The position numbers and the translations under genes are program-made. Below, piece after piece: positions 1-11,950 of a DNA stretch of 64,000 nt. Origin of the DNA: Watersipora subatra (lineage: Eukaryota > Bryozoa > Gymnolaemata > Cheilostomatida > Watersiporidae); contig NC_088711.1 in NCBI RefSeq assembly GCF_963576615.1, positions 17,516,182 to 17,580,181 on the forward strand, in the 5' to 3' direction. How positions within the stretch are numbered: the stretch's first letter is position 1; each line of letters starts with the position of its first letter. Under the pieces are notes generated by a model. It saw nothing but the letters and a program-made list of their open reading frames with translations. It ran no database searches and was not told the DNA's origin.

Positions 1-543
1 ACTTGCAAACTCACCAAGGTTCCTTCTCTTAGAACGTTATGTAACATAAAAACATGAACAATTCATAATAAACATGAATAATAAGAACATTCAACATGAA
101 TAATTGCCAAGGATTTTTTTTAATGTTGAGCAATATTTTTGCTATTTAATCCACCATCAAGGAGTTTGTACTTAAAAAAAAATTTTAATTACTTGCATTG
201 CCAATTTGGACTCTTTTGTTATTCTGTTTTATTTTTGTATTTTATTTGAGCAGCTGTTTTCTTCAGAAGTTCAGCTGCTAAAGAGTGACCATCATGTTGT
301 TGCTATCACCCTTTTTCTCAATATTTAGCAAAAAAATCTTTGCTCAACTCGATCTTTGGACAAAGATCTGAAAAAGTCAGAAACTAATTTGGCTGACCAA
401 TCTGTTTTTTACTATAATTTCCAATACTAGCGTGTGAGGAAATAGAGACCGCGCCAGCATTGTATGACAGAGGCTTGTCAGCAGTCCTAGACACACTCAT
501 TGTTGACTTTCACCTCATCATTGGATTGTTAAGAGTTGCCTTC

Positions 544-606
544 AACTCTTAGTCATACTGACGAAACTCTTAGTCATACTGACGAAGCTCTTAGTCATAC
601 TGATTC
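544..606. repeat. 21-bp tandem repeat, three copies
   Basis: Three contiguous 21-bp units start at 544, 565 and 586. Each begins (A/G)(A/G)CTCTTAGTCATACTGA. The first two are identical; the third differs at its first base and its end. No coding or regulatory role is evident. Confidence 0.85.
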
Positions 607-1000
607 ATTTAAATTAAGAATAAAGATAGTACATACACCTGAGAATCTATAGCCAGTAATTATCGGATTAGCATTGGATAAGTTGGCACGCAGTGCAGTT
701 TTAAATATCATGGTAACGCTTGAAAATCATTTTTGTCAACAACATCGGTTAGTATTAGTTCATGACATTAGCGTGAAGAAGCAAGAAGAGGCACGAAACT
801 GCTATCATAATCAATTAAGTCTTCATTACTCTAAAATCCATGCTGTCTCAATGAAGTTAGCCATCTATGAGCTCTCACAAGCAACCTTATACCTGGTATG
901 CTGAATACTGAATATTGTGATCCGAGCTTTTCTATATTTAAAAAAGATATATTTATTTTCTGTCATCATCCCGTTTGTCACAGAGTACACCATCACCATT

Positions 1001-1030
1001 CTATACGTTACAAAGCCTTGTAACGTATAG
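1001..1030. repeat. Perfect short hairpin
   Basis: Arms CTATACGTTACAA (1001-1013) and TTGTAACGTATAG (1018-1030) are perfectly complementary over 13 bp around the loop AGCC. It is one of several small perfect hairpins in the window. It could be a MITE core or other mobile-element remnant; function unknown. Confidence 0.75.
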
Positions 1031-2138
1031 AGTATGCCAACACCACCTCACTTGTAATTCAATTGCGGGGCATGCCATCATAGCCCCTTCTCACTCCTCC
1101 ACCTGTTCCTAAGTTTCACATCATGTCATCACTGTTATTGCCACCATCGACATAATTTCAGTCACCAAACATTTTGCATCGCTGCAACCTTATTTTGACA
1201 TGTAAACACATTCAGCGTGTTTGCTCAATCACCTAGTTTTATCTCCAAACTTCTTATGGAATCTTAGATTTAACAAGCTCATAGCCGGCAAAAAATATTC
1301 TAGGTAGAATCCACAGGTGAATAGAAGGTTTTAAGCAAAGATTTCCTTATAAAACGCAAAAAGAATAAAGCAATAAAGACTGCATTTTCCTTTGTAATTT
1401 CTGACTTGGCTCTGACTACGCTTGATATTCCAAAGACAATGAGTACTCGTTGCAAGTCATCAAAGTACAGGCCTATGCCCAAGTCTTGTAGCGTACTCTC
1501 TTACTCTCACCTCAAGTGTGCAAAGTCTGGAATTCTTGTAGACAGGACTCACTCACTGTTACATATTCTACTTGAACGTGTTGTTTATCATGGAGAATAC
1601 AACTCTTAATCTACTGCTATTTTTTACATGAGAGAGTGTTATACAAACAAATATGGTATTGGTATCGAACAAATGTGTATTTCTCAATGAGTCACAAGGA
1701 TCTGGAGAGATTCATCTTGCATTTTGTATTCATACACACACTGAATATTCATTACCTAGTGTGAGTAGTACAATATTTATAACTTTGCTAAAACTTTTAA
1801 ACTGATGCAAAGCATAATTGATGCTGACGTAAATGGAAACGTATTTTTGTACCAGCTGTAACTACTAAAAATAGTTAAGATGTTGTAAATATGTATTCTG
1901 CTTATAATGAGTTTATAAATAGATGCAACACGCACTCAATAGCAGAGGTTCTAAACAACTTTAAATGCTTATGGTTACCATCAAAGTAATGCTAGCGTGA
2001 ACATATATCATTGTAATAGTTTTTGATTATGTACAATTAAAGCTCACATGTACTTCACTGGCTGTATTGCTACAATTATACTTTGCTACTTTTACTACTA
2101 CTATTGCTACTTTATTATGGTGATGATGTTTTATTTTA

Positions 2139-2860
2139 TATAATTATATATATATATATAATTCTTAGTGTTTATCTGTCATCTGTCATTCATCTGTCCA
2201 GTTATAGCGATGAAGTTTTAGTAACAAAAATCCCTTTCATACTGGATTTGATCTCGCGACATTCATATAGCAATTCTACTAACAAGTAAATACAAGTCAT
2301 AGCCATTCTTATCATTCCCATCATTCTTACCTTATACTCGGTATCCTTTTCACAATTGCACACGCTAAATGTGCACTTTGTATTATTAATTAATATTACC
2401 TTTTGCATTTGTCATTTTACAATTTTTTAAAAGCTAATTTTTTGTTACCATTACCTTTTTTTTAACTTGTAATTTTCAAATGTGCCGTTTTAATTTACAA
2501 TGTGCCGCTACATTTTTTGTGAGGTTGGGCCACTATGCACACACTTTTATGCACTAATTGTTATTATTAATTCAACATATTTATGATTTTTATTTTGTTT
2601 TCCCAGTTCATATTAGTTCTACCATTACTAAATCATTTTTCATTGCAATCGTGGTAAAACAGACTTTATTTAGCCATTAGGCTACTTGCTAATTATTTCA
2701 CATTTACATTTAAACACCTTTACAATTGTTTTATTTTTTTCTCTTTATTTATTTGAACTGCACAAAAAACTTTTTTCATGATATGAAGTTTGAAAGGTAA
2801 TTTGTTAAATAGAAATAACGTTTTCGTGCAAAGGCTTTTTTTACCCGGGCAACACCGGGC
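2139..2860 (+). mobile_element. Non-autonomous Helitron-like element (first of a tandem pair)
   Basis: The left side starts in a TA-rich run and continues into a leader with CTGTCCAGTTATAGCGATGA. A tRNA-like segment with TGGATTTGATCTCGC follows. The same leader and tRNA-like block recur at 2880-3005 and, more diverged, after the Helitron 5' end at 63791. The right side has a hairpin ACCCGGGCAACACCGGG (2844-2860), as expected just before a Helitron 3' end, although the final CTAG has been lost. No Rep/helicase coding is present. The exact 5' base is uncertain. Confidence 0.5.
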
Positions 2861-3247
2861 TATATTTAAACCTCAGCGTTATGTCATGCATCTATCCAGT
2901 TAGAGTGATGAAGTTTTAGGAACAATAAATGACCATGTGCTGGGTTTGAACTTCCACTTTTGAAGACTTCCAGTTCTGGAGGTGACAAGCTTACCTATTC
3001 AGCCACACAGGCTACTTGTAATACAATATATTAATCTTGCTCATAGTTATTACACCAGTTACAATATTCATGCTCCAAGCGCTTGGGGTTATTAATCAAC
3101 AAGCTTGATCATCCCGCATAATGTTTATTAAGCTAGCCTTTAATGCAGCCCTTACTATAGTAAATATTTCACTAGTTTACCAGGTAAGCTACTCAAATTC
3201 ATTGAGTAATTATTTTATTAACTGTGCAACGCTGGGCATTCAGCTAG
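2861..3247 (+). mobile_element. Non-autonomous Helitron-like element (second of a tandem pair)
   Basis: It starts directly after the hairpin of the preceding copy with TATATTTAAACCTCAGCG, resembling the Helitron 5' leader TATATAAATCTCA. The shared module CCAGTTAGAGTGATGAAG follows, then a tRNA-like stretch (GGGTTTGAACTTCC near 2945). It ends with TGCAACGCTGGGCATTCAGCTAG followed by T: a degenerate hairpin plus terminal CTAG at 3244-3247 and the target T expected of Helitrons. There is no coding capacity; mobilisation would be in trans. Confidence 0.6.
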
Positions 3248-4254
3248 TTGTAAACAAAATTTAACCAAATATCAATAAGAGCAGTTATAAATTCTTAACA
3301 TGACACATCTCATTTACATTACTAGAGGAATAATGATGAAACATCCCTTTTGAACTGAATTGGCATATCGCCTCGCACTCAATCGCTTTGCAATCAATCG
3401 CATCGCACTCACAATCAATCGCCTCACAATCAGTCGCCTCGCACTCACCAACTCGTTCATCCAGAGTGCCGTGCCTGAAGACTTCCGCCGCACTCGGGGC
3501 AAAAAAGATCTCATGCACATCCCCGAGTGACGCCATGGCCCCAAACCCGAATTGCTAGCTGCATTGCCCGTCTATGGGAACAGATTCATGCTCAGCAATA
3601 GGTTTATTGAGAGTTGTCTTTCATACTTTAAAACAACTCCAAACATGCAGTCTACTGAAATTTTTGCCCTGATTAGCGTATGCATACACATATGCAGTCA
3701 TACATGTCAATAATGTTGGGAAAAACAATGAAAATCTGCAATGTGTTTTACAGCTAGTCTACAATGCATCAATCTCAAACCACTCAAATTGGAGTTGTCC
3801 TATTTTTGTACGGAGAACTGATAATGAAATTGACATTGCTAGGCAAACGGAAGTTTTTCAAACTGGCAGTATTGAAAAACTTTGCACCTTTTAAGAAATT
3901 TCACAAAATATTTTGCTATCGTCAGGATTTATTGAATGGAGACTTGTACATGCTTGAGACACTAATCATGGCTCACCAGTTCTTCTATAGCTTGTGTTTT
4001 GACATGGTATATACATTGTACAAACAGTGCAGCAGTAATGTGGTTGTGTTGATAAAATTTATACGTATCACAGCACAGACAGTATGATGTCAAGGCAGAT
4101 ACAGCATTAGCACCTTACAATAACCCAACATGGTAGCCTTTTTATGAGATACAATAAGGAAAACGAATGCATAAAAATATATATATACTGAAAAACATGT
4201 TAGAAAATGCTGCATGTGGATAATATGTAGGTATAGCAGAACATAAAAAACATA

Positions 4255-4330
4255 GCATGACATAACAATAACATAATGCTAATTCAATGCAAGCATGACA
4301 TAACAATAACACAATGTTACTTCAACGCAA
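4255..4330. repeat. 38-bp direct repeat, two copies
   Basis: Two adjacent 38-bp units (4255-4292, 4293-4330) both begin GCATGACATAACAATAACA and differ at a few later positions. The second overlaps the stop codon of the Helitron helicase remnant on the minus strand, so the repeat is probably part of that element's 3' region. Confidence 0.8.
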
Positions 4331-4489
4331 CCCTTGCGGATAGACAACATTTTTTGTTTTTCTGTCGGGTGTATGAACAAACAGTTTTTGGCTTGTGCCT
4401 ACTTTTGAGCAGGCAACGTACAGCTGGCCATAGCTAAAGCAGGGTGACCTTAAGTCGATACCAGCTGCTCTCTTTCTTCTCACCGTCGC
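4322..4489 (-). pseudogene. Helitron Pif1-like helicase, C-terminal fragment
   Basis: On the minus strand an open stretch encodes the extreme C-terminus of a Helitron Rep-helicase. GIDLRSPCF is followed by GQLYVACSKVG, then KLFVHTPDRKTKNVVYPQGL and a stop at 4322-4324. The YVACS-VG block is the conserved last motif of Pif1-family helicases, and the NVVYPQ tail is typical of animal Helitrons. The reading frame is closed by a stop at 4490-4492, and nothing further upstream is recognisable. This is a relic of an autonomous Helitron that could once have mobilised the non-autonomous copies nearby. Confidence 0.8.
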
Positions 4490-4492
4490 CTA

Positions 4493-7400
4493 ACGCAACG
4501 CTCGGAGTACCCGTGCAAGTTCTGTAGTAGCTGTAGTACTCGTAGCTGGAAAAAAAATAAAAGTAACTCAGCCGCGGAAGGAAATAAACATGTTTACGAT
4601 CGCCAACAGTGGCAAATGCAACATTTTTAAGTAGTGGAGATGTGGCAATTTATAGACAATACAACATTGAATGAGAAGTGCTTACCTTTTTGAAGTAGAA
4701 ATTTAGTAGGTAATTTGCGAAGCAAAAACAATTGTCTAGGTGGCCGGAAAAGACAAACGTTCACAAGACCTTCCGTTGGTAGTAAATACTAATTTACTAC
4801 TCATTTGCTAATTAAATTTACTACTCATTAATTTATTTAATGAGTAATAAATTTTATTTAATTTTATCGATTTATTTACTACTCATATTAATTCAGTTGG
4901 CTTCGTACGACCGAATCGCAAAAAGGAAAAACCGCTCTATAAGGTGGACTAACACACAAATACACACACACATAAATATACAGACAGATTTTTTGCCGTT
5001 TATATAGGTAGTAGATAAATAAAGATGGCTAATAAAGTAGTAAACACTAATCGGAATAGAGTGATTGTTATGAGACTAGGCATTCACTATTAGCTCAATA
5101 CCTAAGTGCTTCAAGGGCTTCACAGAACTGCCATATTTACCTACTGTATCACAGCCAAGTAGTTCCCAAGTAAACTATTTTCTTAATCTTTTCACACCAA
5201 ACTTTACCAAACTGAATTCATTACAAGCCAGCTATAATAGATTTTACAGGGTATGTATAACCTGTTTGATTTCACGTTTTCTAAATTTTTTACATATTTC
5301 ATCAGCTAAGTATGTCTTTTTTAGCTTCTCACCTGCTGCATGTATTTTGCTGTTGCTGCTAAAAGGATGTATTGAATGCTGGTTAATCTACTACTAGTTA
5401 ATCAGTTACACCTCTTGTACTTTCTTACATTCCTCACTAAATATAATACTGTCTACAAATAATGACTGTACAATGTACGACATAATTAAATTTTATAGTT
5501 ACTTATTTTGATTCTCAAACTGCACATCTATTAGATTGTATTAATTGTAAGAATACAGTATTTTTGGTTAAAATGCTATTGTTTTTATTTTGATTTATAA
5601 GGTTAGTTAACATGCTTTCAGCTATACTGCATTCTTTCTAGAAACATGCTTTGGAAAATGAGGAGAGCTGAATCAACTCCCCATATGATGCAAGACAAAA
5701 ACATTTCAGCGTTTTTTAAACAATTCTCAAACAACCTAGGAACCATTTATTGAGAAAAGAATTTGATATTGATCTGATATCTGATCTGCAATAAGAATTT
5801 CTACTTATTGCAAAAATTTTTGAGACACCAAAGAAGAAGAAAACAATGAAGAAGAAAGTATAATAGAAGAAGGCAATTATGAGTTGCACCCAGCATACAA
5901 GCTTCAATACAAGAATATGCTTATTTATCATGTTCCACACACATAGTTAGTCAAACTGAACTCATTTTAGAAATAGCTTCATTACAGAACGTCATTACTA
6001 ACAAATAATTGCTCTCAGCTGATTATAATGCTAATTAGAAAAACCTTGAAAAAATAATAAACAGTTGATTAATACAAGGGATGCACCTTTATTTGGAATT
6101 GCCTTCTATGCTATACTTTACAAAATACATGTACATATTGCCAAATTATTCTAAATTCTATGATTACCTACCTTCCATGAATACTTATGTAGTTACAGAG
6201 TTAGTAGGTATATCACAATAAAGTTGCATTGGTCCATTCCTGTTTTCTCCCCCTTCCACCCAATTGAATGTTATCATCAAACCTGTGCTCCCAGTTGTAG
6301 ACCACATGATGTGGAAATACTCTAGCAGGGATTAACTTTTCTTAAGAAACTGGTAACAGTATAAGCAAAAGACATTACTATAGTTTACACATTAGCATTT
6401 TATAACTATTTATTCAATTCAAAAAGCAAGTATGGTTAGCATTTAAACACAAGTAAGCTCAGCTCTTTTATCTAATATATGAATGTACATATATGTTTTG
6501 TGGAGTTATTTCCTTTTGCACTATATGCGGAGTTATCAACTTCTTGCATCAACCAATACCACCGATAATCAATTATCATTTATATTATTTACACTACACA
6601 AGTCTCCTTTCTAATAGCATTGCTAAGCTTTTAAGAAATTTGCAAAACTTGATTGCAAAACTGATTTTACAAGCAAGCCCTAAAATAGGGAACTTGTCAA
6701 TCTGCTGCCTACATAACTAGTTTTAGTAATCTAAAAATCTACTTATTCTCCCAGGTCAGAGAATAAAAGGAAGGAAATGCTTGACAAAAGTGAACTTATT
6801 TTTGGTCACAATATCACCTTCTTATCTGTAGTCTAATCAAAAGTTTTTATCAAATACACTCTCTTCTACTAGGCTACCATGAAATTTTCCAACAGGATTC
6901 AATTGCTATTATGGACTATTTTGACAAATTTTATTTGAACATTATTCTTACAAATACCATTTTCCATTCCTATAGAGTAGGCGCACTCTTGTAAAAACAT
7001 CTTTGGAAAATACAAATTTCTGTTAGATGTTTTATGCAAATATTTTGTTTATTTCAGTACTGTAAACGGTAAGAGGACTTGAGTGATCAGCAATTTCAAA
7101 TATATAACGTATATAATAATATAATATTACAATACATAATATTAACTGTTAAATTTCATGTTAATTTAAATAATAAAAACAACTAAACTATCTCAACATC
7201 TATTCCTCTTTTATGTCTTTCCTGTTGTTTAAGAAATCGATTTCAGGACTGAAAAAGGTATAATAATATTTTGTGACATCTATTATTAACTGAAAGAACT
7301 GCTTCAACAGCAGTTAAGAGTAATGAGATTAAAGTATTAAACAAATAACAAAAACAAGAACAATTAAAAAGAATAAATGAGAAACCAAATTTAATTTAGT

Positions 7401-7758
7401 TTTATGTTGTGTTCCTCACTAAGAATATTATTGTTGCTAAAGGTGCTAGCAAACTGATAAACCAAAAACAACTCGGCAGCATTGAATGATGTGTAAAAAC
7501 AAAATCAAAGATGTATTTACGAAAATCTTTTTAAAAAATACAAGCAATCAGCAGCATCGTTTTAAGTACAGAAAGAAAATAAGCTTTTATTGCCACAAAA
7601 AGCACAAAGCATAATGTACGTTTCTGCTGCATTAGCGAGCTGCCACTCCCTTTGTAAATATTACACTAAGAGTTCAGAATAAAGTTTTCACAATCTTACA
7701 CGCCCCTCAACATATAAGCCTTTGTATCGACATTTTAGAACTTATCATATGTCTAGTA
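4493..7758. other. Intergenic, no gene recognised
   Basis: AT-rich sequence without supportable exons. A stretch near 4910-5030 (a CACACA run, then TTTTGCCGTTTATATAGG) resembles transposon terminal sequence, but I cannot assign a family. The short frames at 5716-5940 and 6493-6720 are low-complexity and hydrophobic and probably chance. Confidence 0.4.
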
Positions 7759-7800
7759 TAGAGTCTACAAAGAGCTTTTAAAAGCTGTTTGTAGACTCTA
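7759..7800. repeat. 42-bp near-perfect palindrome
   Basis: The arms TAGAGTCTACAAAGAGCTTTT and AAAAGCTGTTTGTAGACTCTA (given here by position 7759-7779 and 7780-7800) are complementary with one mismatch and no spacer. It lies about 100 bp before the 35-bp satellite. Confidence 0.8.
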
Positions 7801-7901
7801 GTCAAACAAGTCAAACAAGCCACAGAAAGACTCCAAAAAGTCAATCACTGGTCATGGCTGAAGCTGACCAGTCATATCGTATTAAACTAACGGTTATGTC
7901 A

Positions 7902-8636
7902 GCTTTGTATATAACATACCGTATATGATATTAGATGCTTTGTATATAACATACCGTATATGATATTAGATGCTTTGTATATAACATACTGTATATGATA
8001 TTAGATGCTTTGTACATAACATACTGTATATGGTATTAGATGCTTTGTATATAACATACTGTATATGATATTAGATGCTTTGTATATAACATACTGTATA
8101 TGATATTAGATGCTTTGTATATAACATACTGTATATGGTATTAGATGCTTTGTATATAACATACTGTATATGATATTAGATGCTTTGTATATAACATACT
8201 GTATATGATATTAGATGCTTTGTATATAACATACTGTATATGATATTAGATGCTTTGTATATAACATACTGTATATGATATTAGATGCTTTGTATATAAC
8301 ATACTGTATATGATATTAGATGCTTTGTATATAACATACCGTATATGATATTAGATGCTTTGTATATAACATACTGTATATGATATTAGATGCTTTGTAT
8401 ATAACATACCGTATATGATATTAGATGCTTTGTATATAACATACTGTATATGATATTAGATGCTTTGTATATAACATACCGTATATGATATTAGATGCTT
8501 TGTATATAACATACCGTATATGATATTAGATGCTTTGTATATAACATACTGTATATGATATTAGATGCTTTGTATATAACATACTGTATATGATATTAGA
8601 TGCTTTGTATATAACATACTGTATATGATATTAGAT
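7902..8636. repeat. 35-bp satellite, about 21 copies
   Basis: A head-to-tail array of a 35-bp unit that starts TGCTTTGTATATAACATAC, then (C/T)GTATATGATATTAGA. Copies are nearly identical; the main variation is C or T after CATAC, plus a few G/A changes. The homogeneity implies recent expansion or gene conversion. There are no open frames and no spacers of unique sequence. Confidence 0.95.
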
Positions 8637-8840
8637 GAAAAAATGATTTAAAAATAAGCTTTCAAGTTTACTTGAAATGAATTTTGGTAGATATTATTAG
8701 TTATTGTAATTATTGCAGAACTAGTGATGAGAGTAGAAGAAGGTAGCAGGACTATTAGAGCTAGAGCAGCAGAAATGAGTGCAGGTGAAGCGAGAAAGCC
8801 TTTCAGCCTAGATTGGCATATCCATGGTAAACAGAATACA

Positions 8841-9495
8841 AGTAGTATTGTAGTATTGTAGTATTGTGATATTATAGTATTGTGGTATTGTAGTATTGTG
8901 GTATTGTGGTGTTGTAGTATTGTGATAATGTAGTATTGTGGTACTGTAATATTGTGGTATTGTAGTATTGTGGTATTGTAGTATTGTGATAATGTAGTAT
9001 TGTGGTACTGTAATATTGTGGTATTGTAGTATTGTGGTATTGTAGTATTGTGATATTATAGTATTGTGGTACTGTAATATTGTGGTATTGTAGTATTGTA
9101 GTATTGTGGTACTGTAGTATTGTGGTGCTGTAGTATTGTGGTGTTGTAGTATTGTGGTATTGTAGTATTGTGGTATTGTAGTGTTGCGGTATTGTAGTAT
9201 TGTGGTATTGTGGTGTTGTAGTATTGTGGTATTGTAGTATTGTGGTATTGTAGTGTTGTGGTATTGTAGTATTGTGGTATTGTAGTATTGTGGTATTGCA
9301 GTAATAATTGTGATATTGTAGTATTGTGGTATTGTAGTATTGTGGTATTGTAGTATTGTGGTACTGTAGTATTGTGGTATTGTAGGATTATGGTATTGTG
9401 GTGTTGTAGTATTGTGATATTGTAGTATTGTGGTACTGTAATATTGTAGTATTGTAGTATTGTGGTATTGTAGTATTGTGGTATTGTAGTATTGT
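8841..9495. repeat. 8-bp minisatellite (TAGTATTG/TGGTATTG), about 650 bp
   Basis: A long array of 8-bp units, mostly TAGTATTG alternating with TGGTATTG, with GTGATA, GTACTG and GTGTTG variants. Because 8 is not a multiple of 3 and the units lack stop codons on the minus strand, all three minus frames stay open and give long artificial N/T/I/L/Q/Y/H-rich translations. It is not a gene. Confidence 0.95.
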
Positions 9496-11875
9496 GCAAT
9501 CATGCCAGACAGCAATTTTTAATATATCGCCTTCTATATAACAGTATATATACATGTAGATAGTATAAGCTAGTCATAAGCCAGTTCAAGGCATAGTTTA
9601 ATCAACCTCAAATGACTTCAACAAAAATGTTCTTTCAATTTAACTTGTTCTGTGTTACAGAAGCAGTGGGTAATCAACCAGCTGGCTACAATAATAACCA
9701 GCATTAAAAAAACAATTCAACTTTTGCTTTCCATAATTAAAAACCACAAGCTAAGTCGCTTTTGGCCAACTGGCATTGACAAAGTTTGGCCACGTTGTAT
9801 TTCATATACCTTTTTTCTTCACTTATCATCCTCATTTGTTATAGCCTGTGTGTTAATATAAGCCAGAAACATCCTTAATACCACCATTCACAGGCTAATC
9901 CCACGACCAAACACGGGCGGAGCGATTGTTTGGGAGATTTATGATAAATGCATATGTGCACACAACTCACGAAAATTATTCATCAACAGCCATCGCAAAC
10001 CCTTGTACCGAAATCTCATCAACAAATTTAACACTTTTTCAATGGAATCGTTTAAGTGTAATAACGATACAAAACACATATAAACCTATTTAAATATGTT
10101 ACCAAGTCTTTGATATTTGGAGAAAATTTCCTAAACCTTACCCATCTGATCGGATTATACATAAATAGACAGATTAAATTGGCCTTAAAATCGTTATTAA
10201 AACTTGACAAGCCTTATTTTTATCAAAATTAAGACCGGCAAACGAAACGCCGAGTGACAGAGAATAGAACCATGAAGTCGTGCGCATTTCACGTAAAGGA
10301 AACGTGCACATTTCACCAGTCTATCGCTTTGTCAAATTGCCGAAAGTTTCTGTAATTAACGTAGAAGTACTGAAAAGTTATCGTTTCTTTTTTGCCGATT
10401 TCAAAGTAATTGACATTTTGGACACTTACGAGTACTTTGGTATTCCAACTGATGTCCAAAGCAGTGAAAGTAAAGGAAATGGCGATGGTATTTTTTCTAA
10501 CGATTCTTATGAGATTATTACAATATTTAATTATAAGAATAATTATTCGATTTTATAAGATTTAATTATAAGAATAAGCATTCGAATTTACAAGATCAAA
10601 GTATATAGTGACCGGTGTTGGGCAATATGTTACTGTTATTATTTTTTCTAAATAATTTTGTTAAATAGATTTTCTACAAGTCTATAAATATCACAACTTC
10701 TTAATATTGTTAGCTATGACGTTCAGAAATGTAAACAAAATTGTGCATTGGTTTTCTATTATTGCTGTATTACTATATTAATAATATTGGTTATTCTAAT
10801 AATATCAGTGCATTTTACTTCTAATATTGCATTTCTCCTATTGCGGGGGAGAGATATAAACATATAATCTTTTCCTTTTATTATTGCTGTTTGTTGCACA
10901 TAATAACACCCAGTACATTACAGCTACCATTGCAGTTACTCTATTGCACTGCAGTGCCATTTGACTGCTAATATTGCATTTCTCAACCATCAGTACCCTT
11001 TCTTTTTTCTGATATCACTTTGGTCGTGGGCTGTATGACAGGGGAATTTCTAGTTCTAAAAATAAAACTACATAAATAAACTTACATTCTTGATGTTGAA
11101 AGCAGTAATATTCACCAAACTACTTTGTACTTTTAGCCATCATGAACTAGGCTTCAGAGAGAAAATATGCAACTTGTAAGGGAAGCGGGGCTGGTCTACA
11201 ACCCCTCCTACTGTGAGCCTGAGTGGTAGATGTGGCACATCACTAGGCTGTAGCTATTACGTTATGAATATCACAACGTAATAGCTCACTGCTTTGCCTG
11301 AGCATAAGTTAGCAGCCAAGTTCTATTGAGTATGTAATATATTTTATATATAACAAGAACTAGTAGCTTTTGGATTGTAAGTCTGTGATCTTATAAGAAT
11401 GTTTCAACAGCAAAGTCAACTTTCCAAGTAAGTTTTTAAATGACATTCTCAGCCATTTTAATATATAACAAGTTAGAAATTAGTTTTTGTGAATCTCTAT
11501 GTATAACTTTTTTTCTAAATTATTCATCAAACTAAAGCCGAGTTAATGATTTGTATACAAAACTAAAAATGTCCCAAAATAGGGCAATTGTGTTTTTTGT
11601 CCATTTATTGTGAAAGCCAAATATAAATTATATTTTTAAGCTTTGAATACATCAACTGATAGAATAGTTGCTATGTTCTCCATAAACATAGATGTACAAT
11701 TTTTTTAAAATAGTATAATTACAAATAAACTATTATAATTATTCTCAGCTATCTACCCAGTCACCGGCACAGTTGGCAACTTTTATAAAATCTAGTACCC
11801 TGGCAGTCGCGTGAGCTGTGAGAGATCATCATGTGCAATAGCTATGTGCACAATTATTCCTGGATGCAGCATGAG
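9496..11875. other. Intergenic, no gene recognised
   Basis: No supportable exon. It contains a small hairpin at 11252-11286. The frame at 10280-10558 has no ATG start and no family resemblance. Confidence 0.4.
11252..11286. repeat. Perfect 12-bp hairpin
   Basis: Arms AGCTATTACGTT (11252-11263) and AACGTAATAGCT (11275-11286) are perfectly complementary around an 11-base loop. It may be the centre of a small inverted-repeat element; no TIR or target duplication was found. Confidence 0.65.
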
Positions 11876-11950
11876 GGTTGAGTGGAGCAGTTGGTAGTGT
11901 GACTAACAACTAATCCATATATCGGAGTTTGATTCCTGTGTGATGTTTTG
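11876..11950 (+). repeat. tRNA-derived SINE head, fragment
   Basis: TGGAGCAGTTGG (11883-11894) fits an RNA polymerase III A box, and GGAGTTTGATTCC (11924-11936) fits a slightly degraded B box about 40 bp downstream. No acceptor stem closes and there is no CCA context, so this is better read as a tRNA-derived SINE head than a functional tRNA gene. Confidence 0.5.

Larger units (their letters stand above)
1..2138. other. Intergenic, no gene recognised
   Basis: AT-rich sequence with no exon I can support. It holds a three-copy 21-bp tandem repeat (544-606) and a perfect hairpin (1001-1030), listed separately. The open frames at 674-904 and 1406-1609 are short and match nothing I know; stretches of this length are expected by chance in DNA this AT-rich. 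Confidence 0.5.

Noticed and set aside
3764-4087. 107-aa plus-strand ORF
   Set aside because: No family resemblance and no splice context. At about two-thirds AT, several frames of around 100 codons are expected by chance in 64 kb.
7902-8636. CRISPR-like regular array
   Set aside because: The units are contiguous with no unique spacers, and the genome is eukaryotic; this is a satellite. The same holds for 26929-27905.
8808-9515. 235-aa and 147-aa minus-strand frames rich in Q, Y, H, N and T
   Set aside because: Translation of the 8-bp minisatellite; the repeat contains no stop in these frames, so length is not evidence of coding.
10280-10558. 92-aa ORF
   Set aside because: It starts at GTG rather than ATG and has no homologue known to me.
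11876-11950. Functional tRNA gene
   Set aside because: A and B boxes are present but the acceptor stem does not close; better read as a SINE head.
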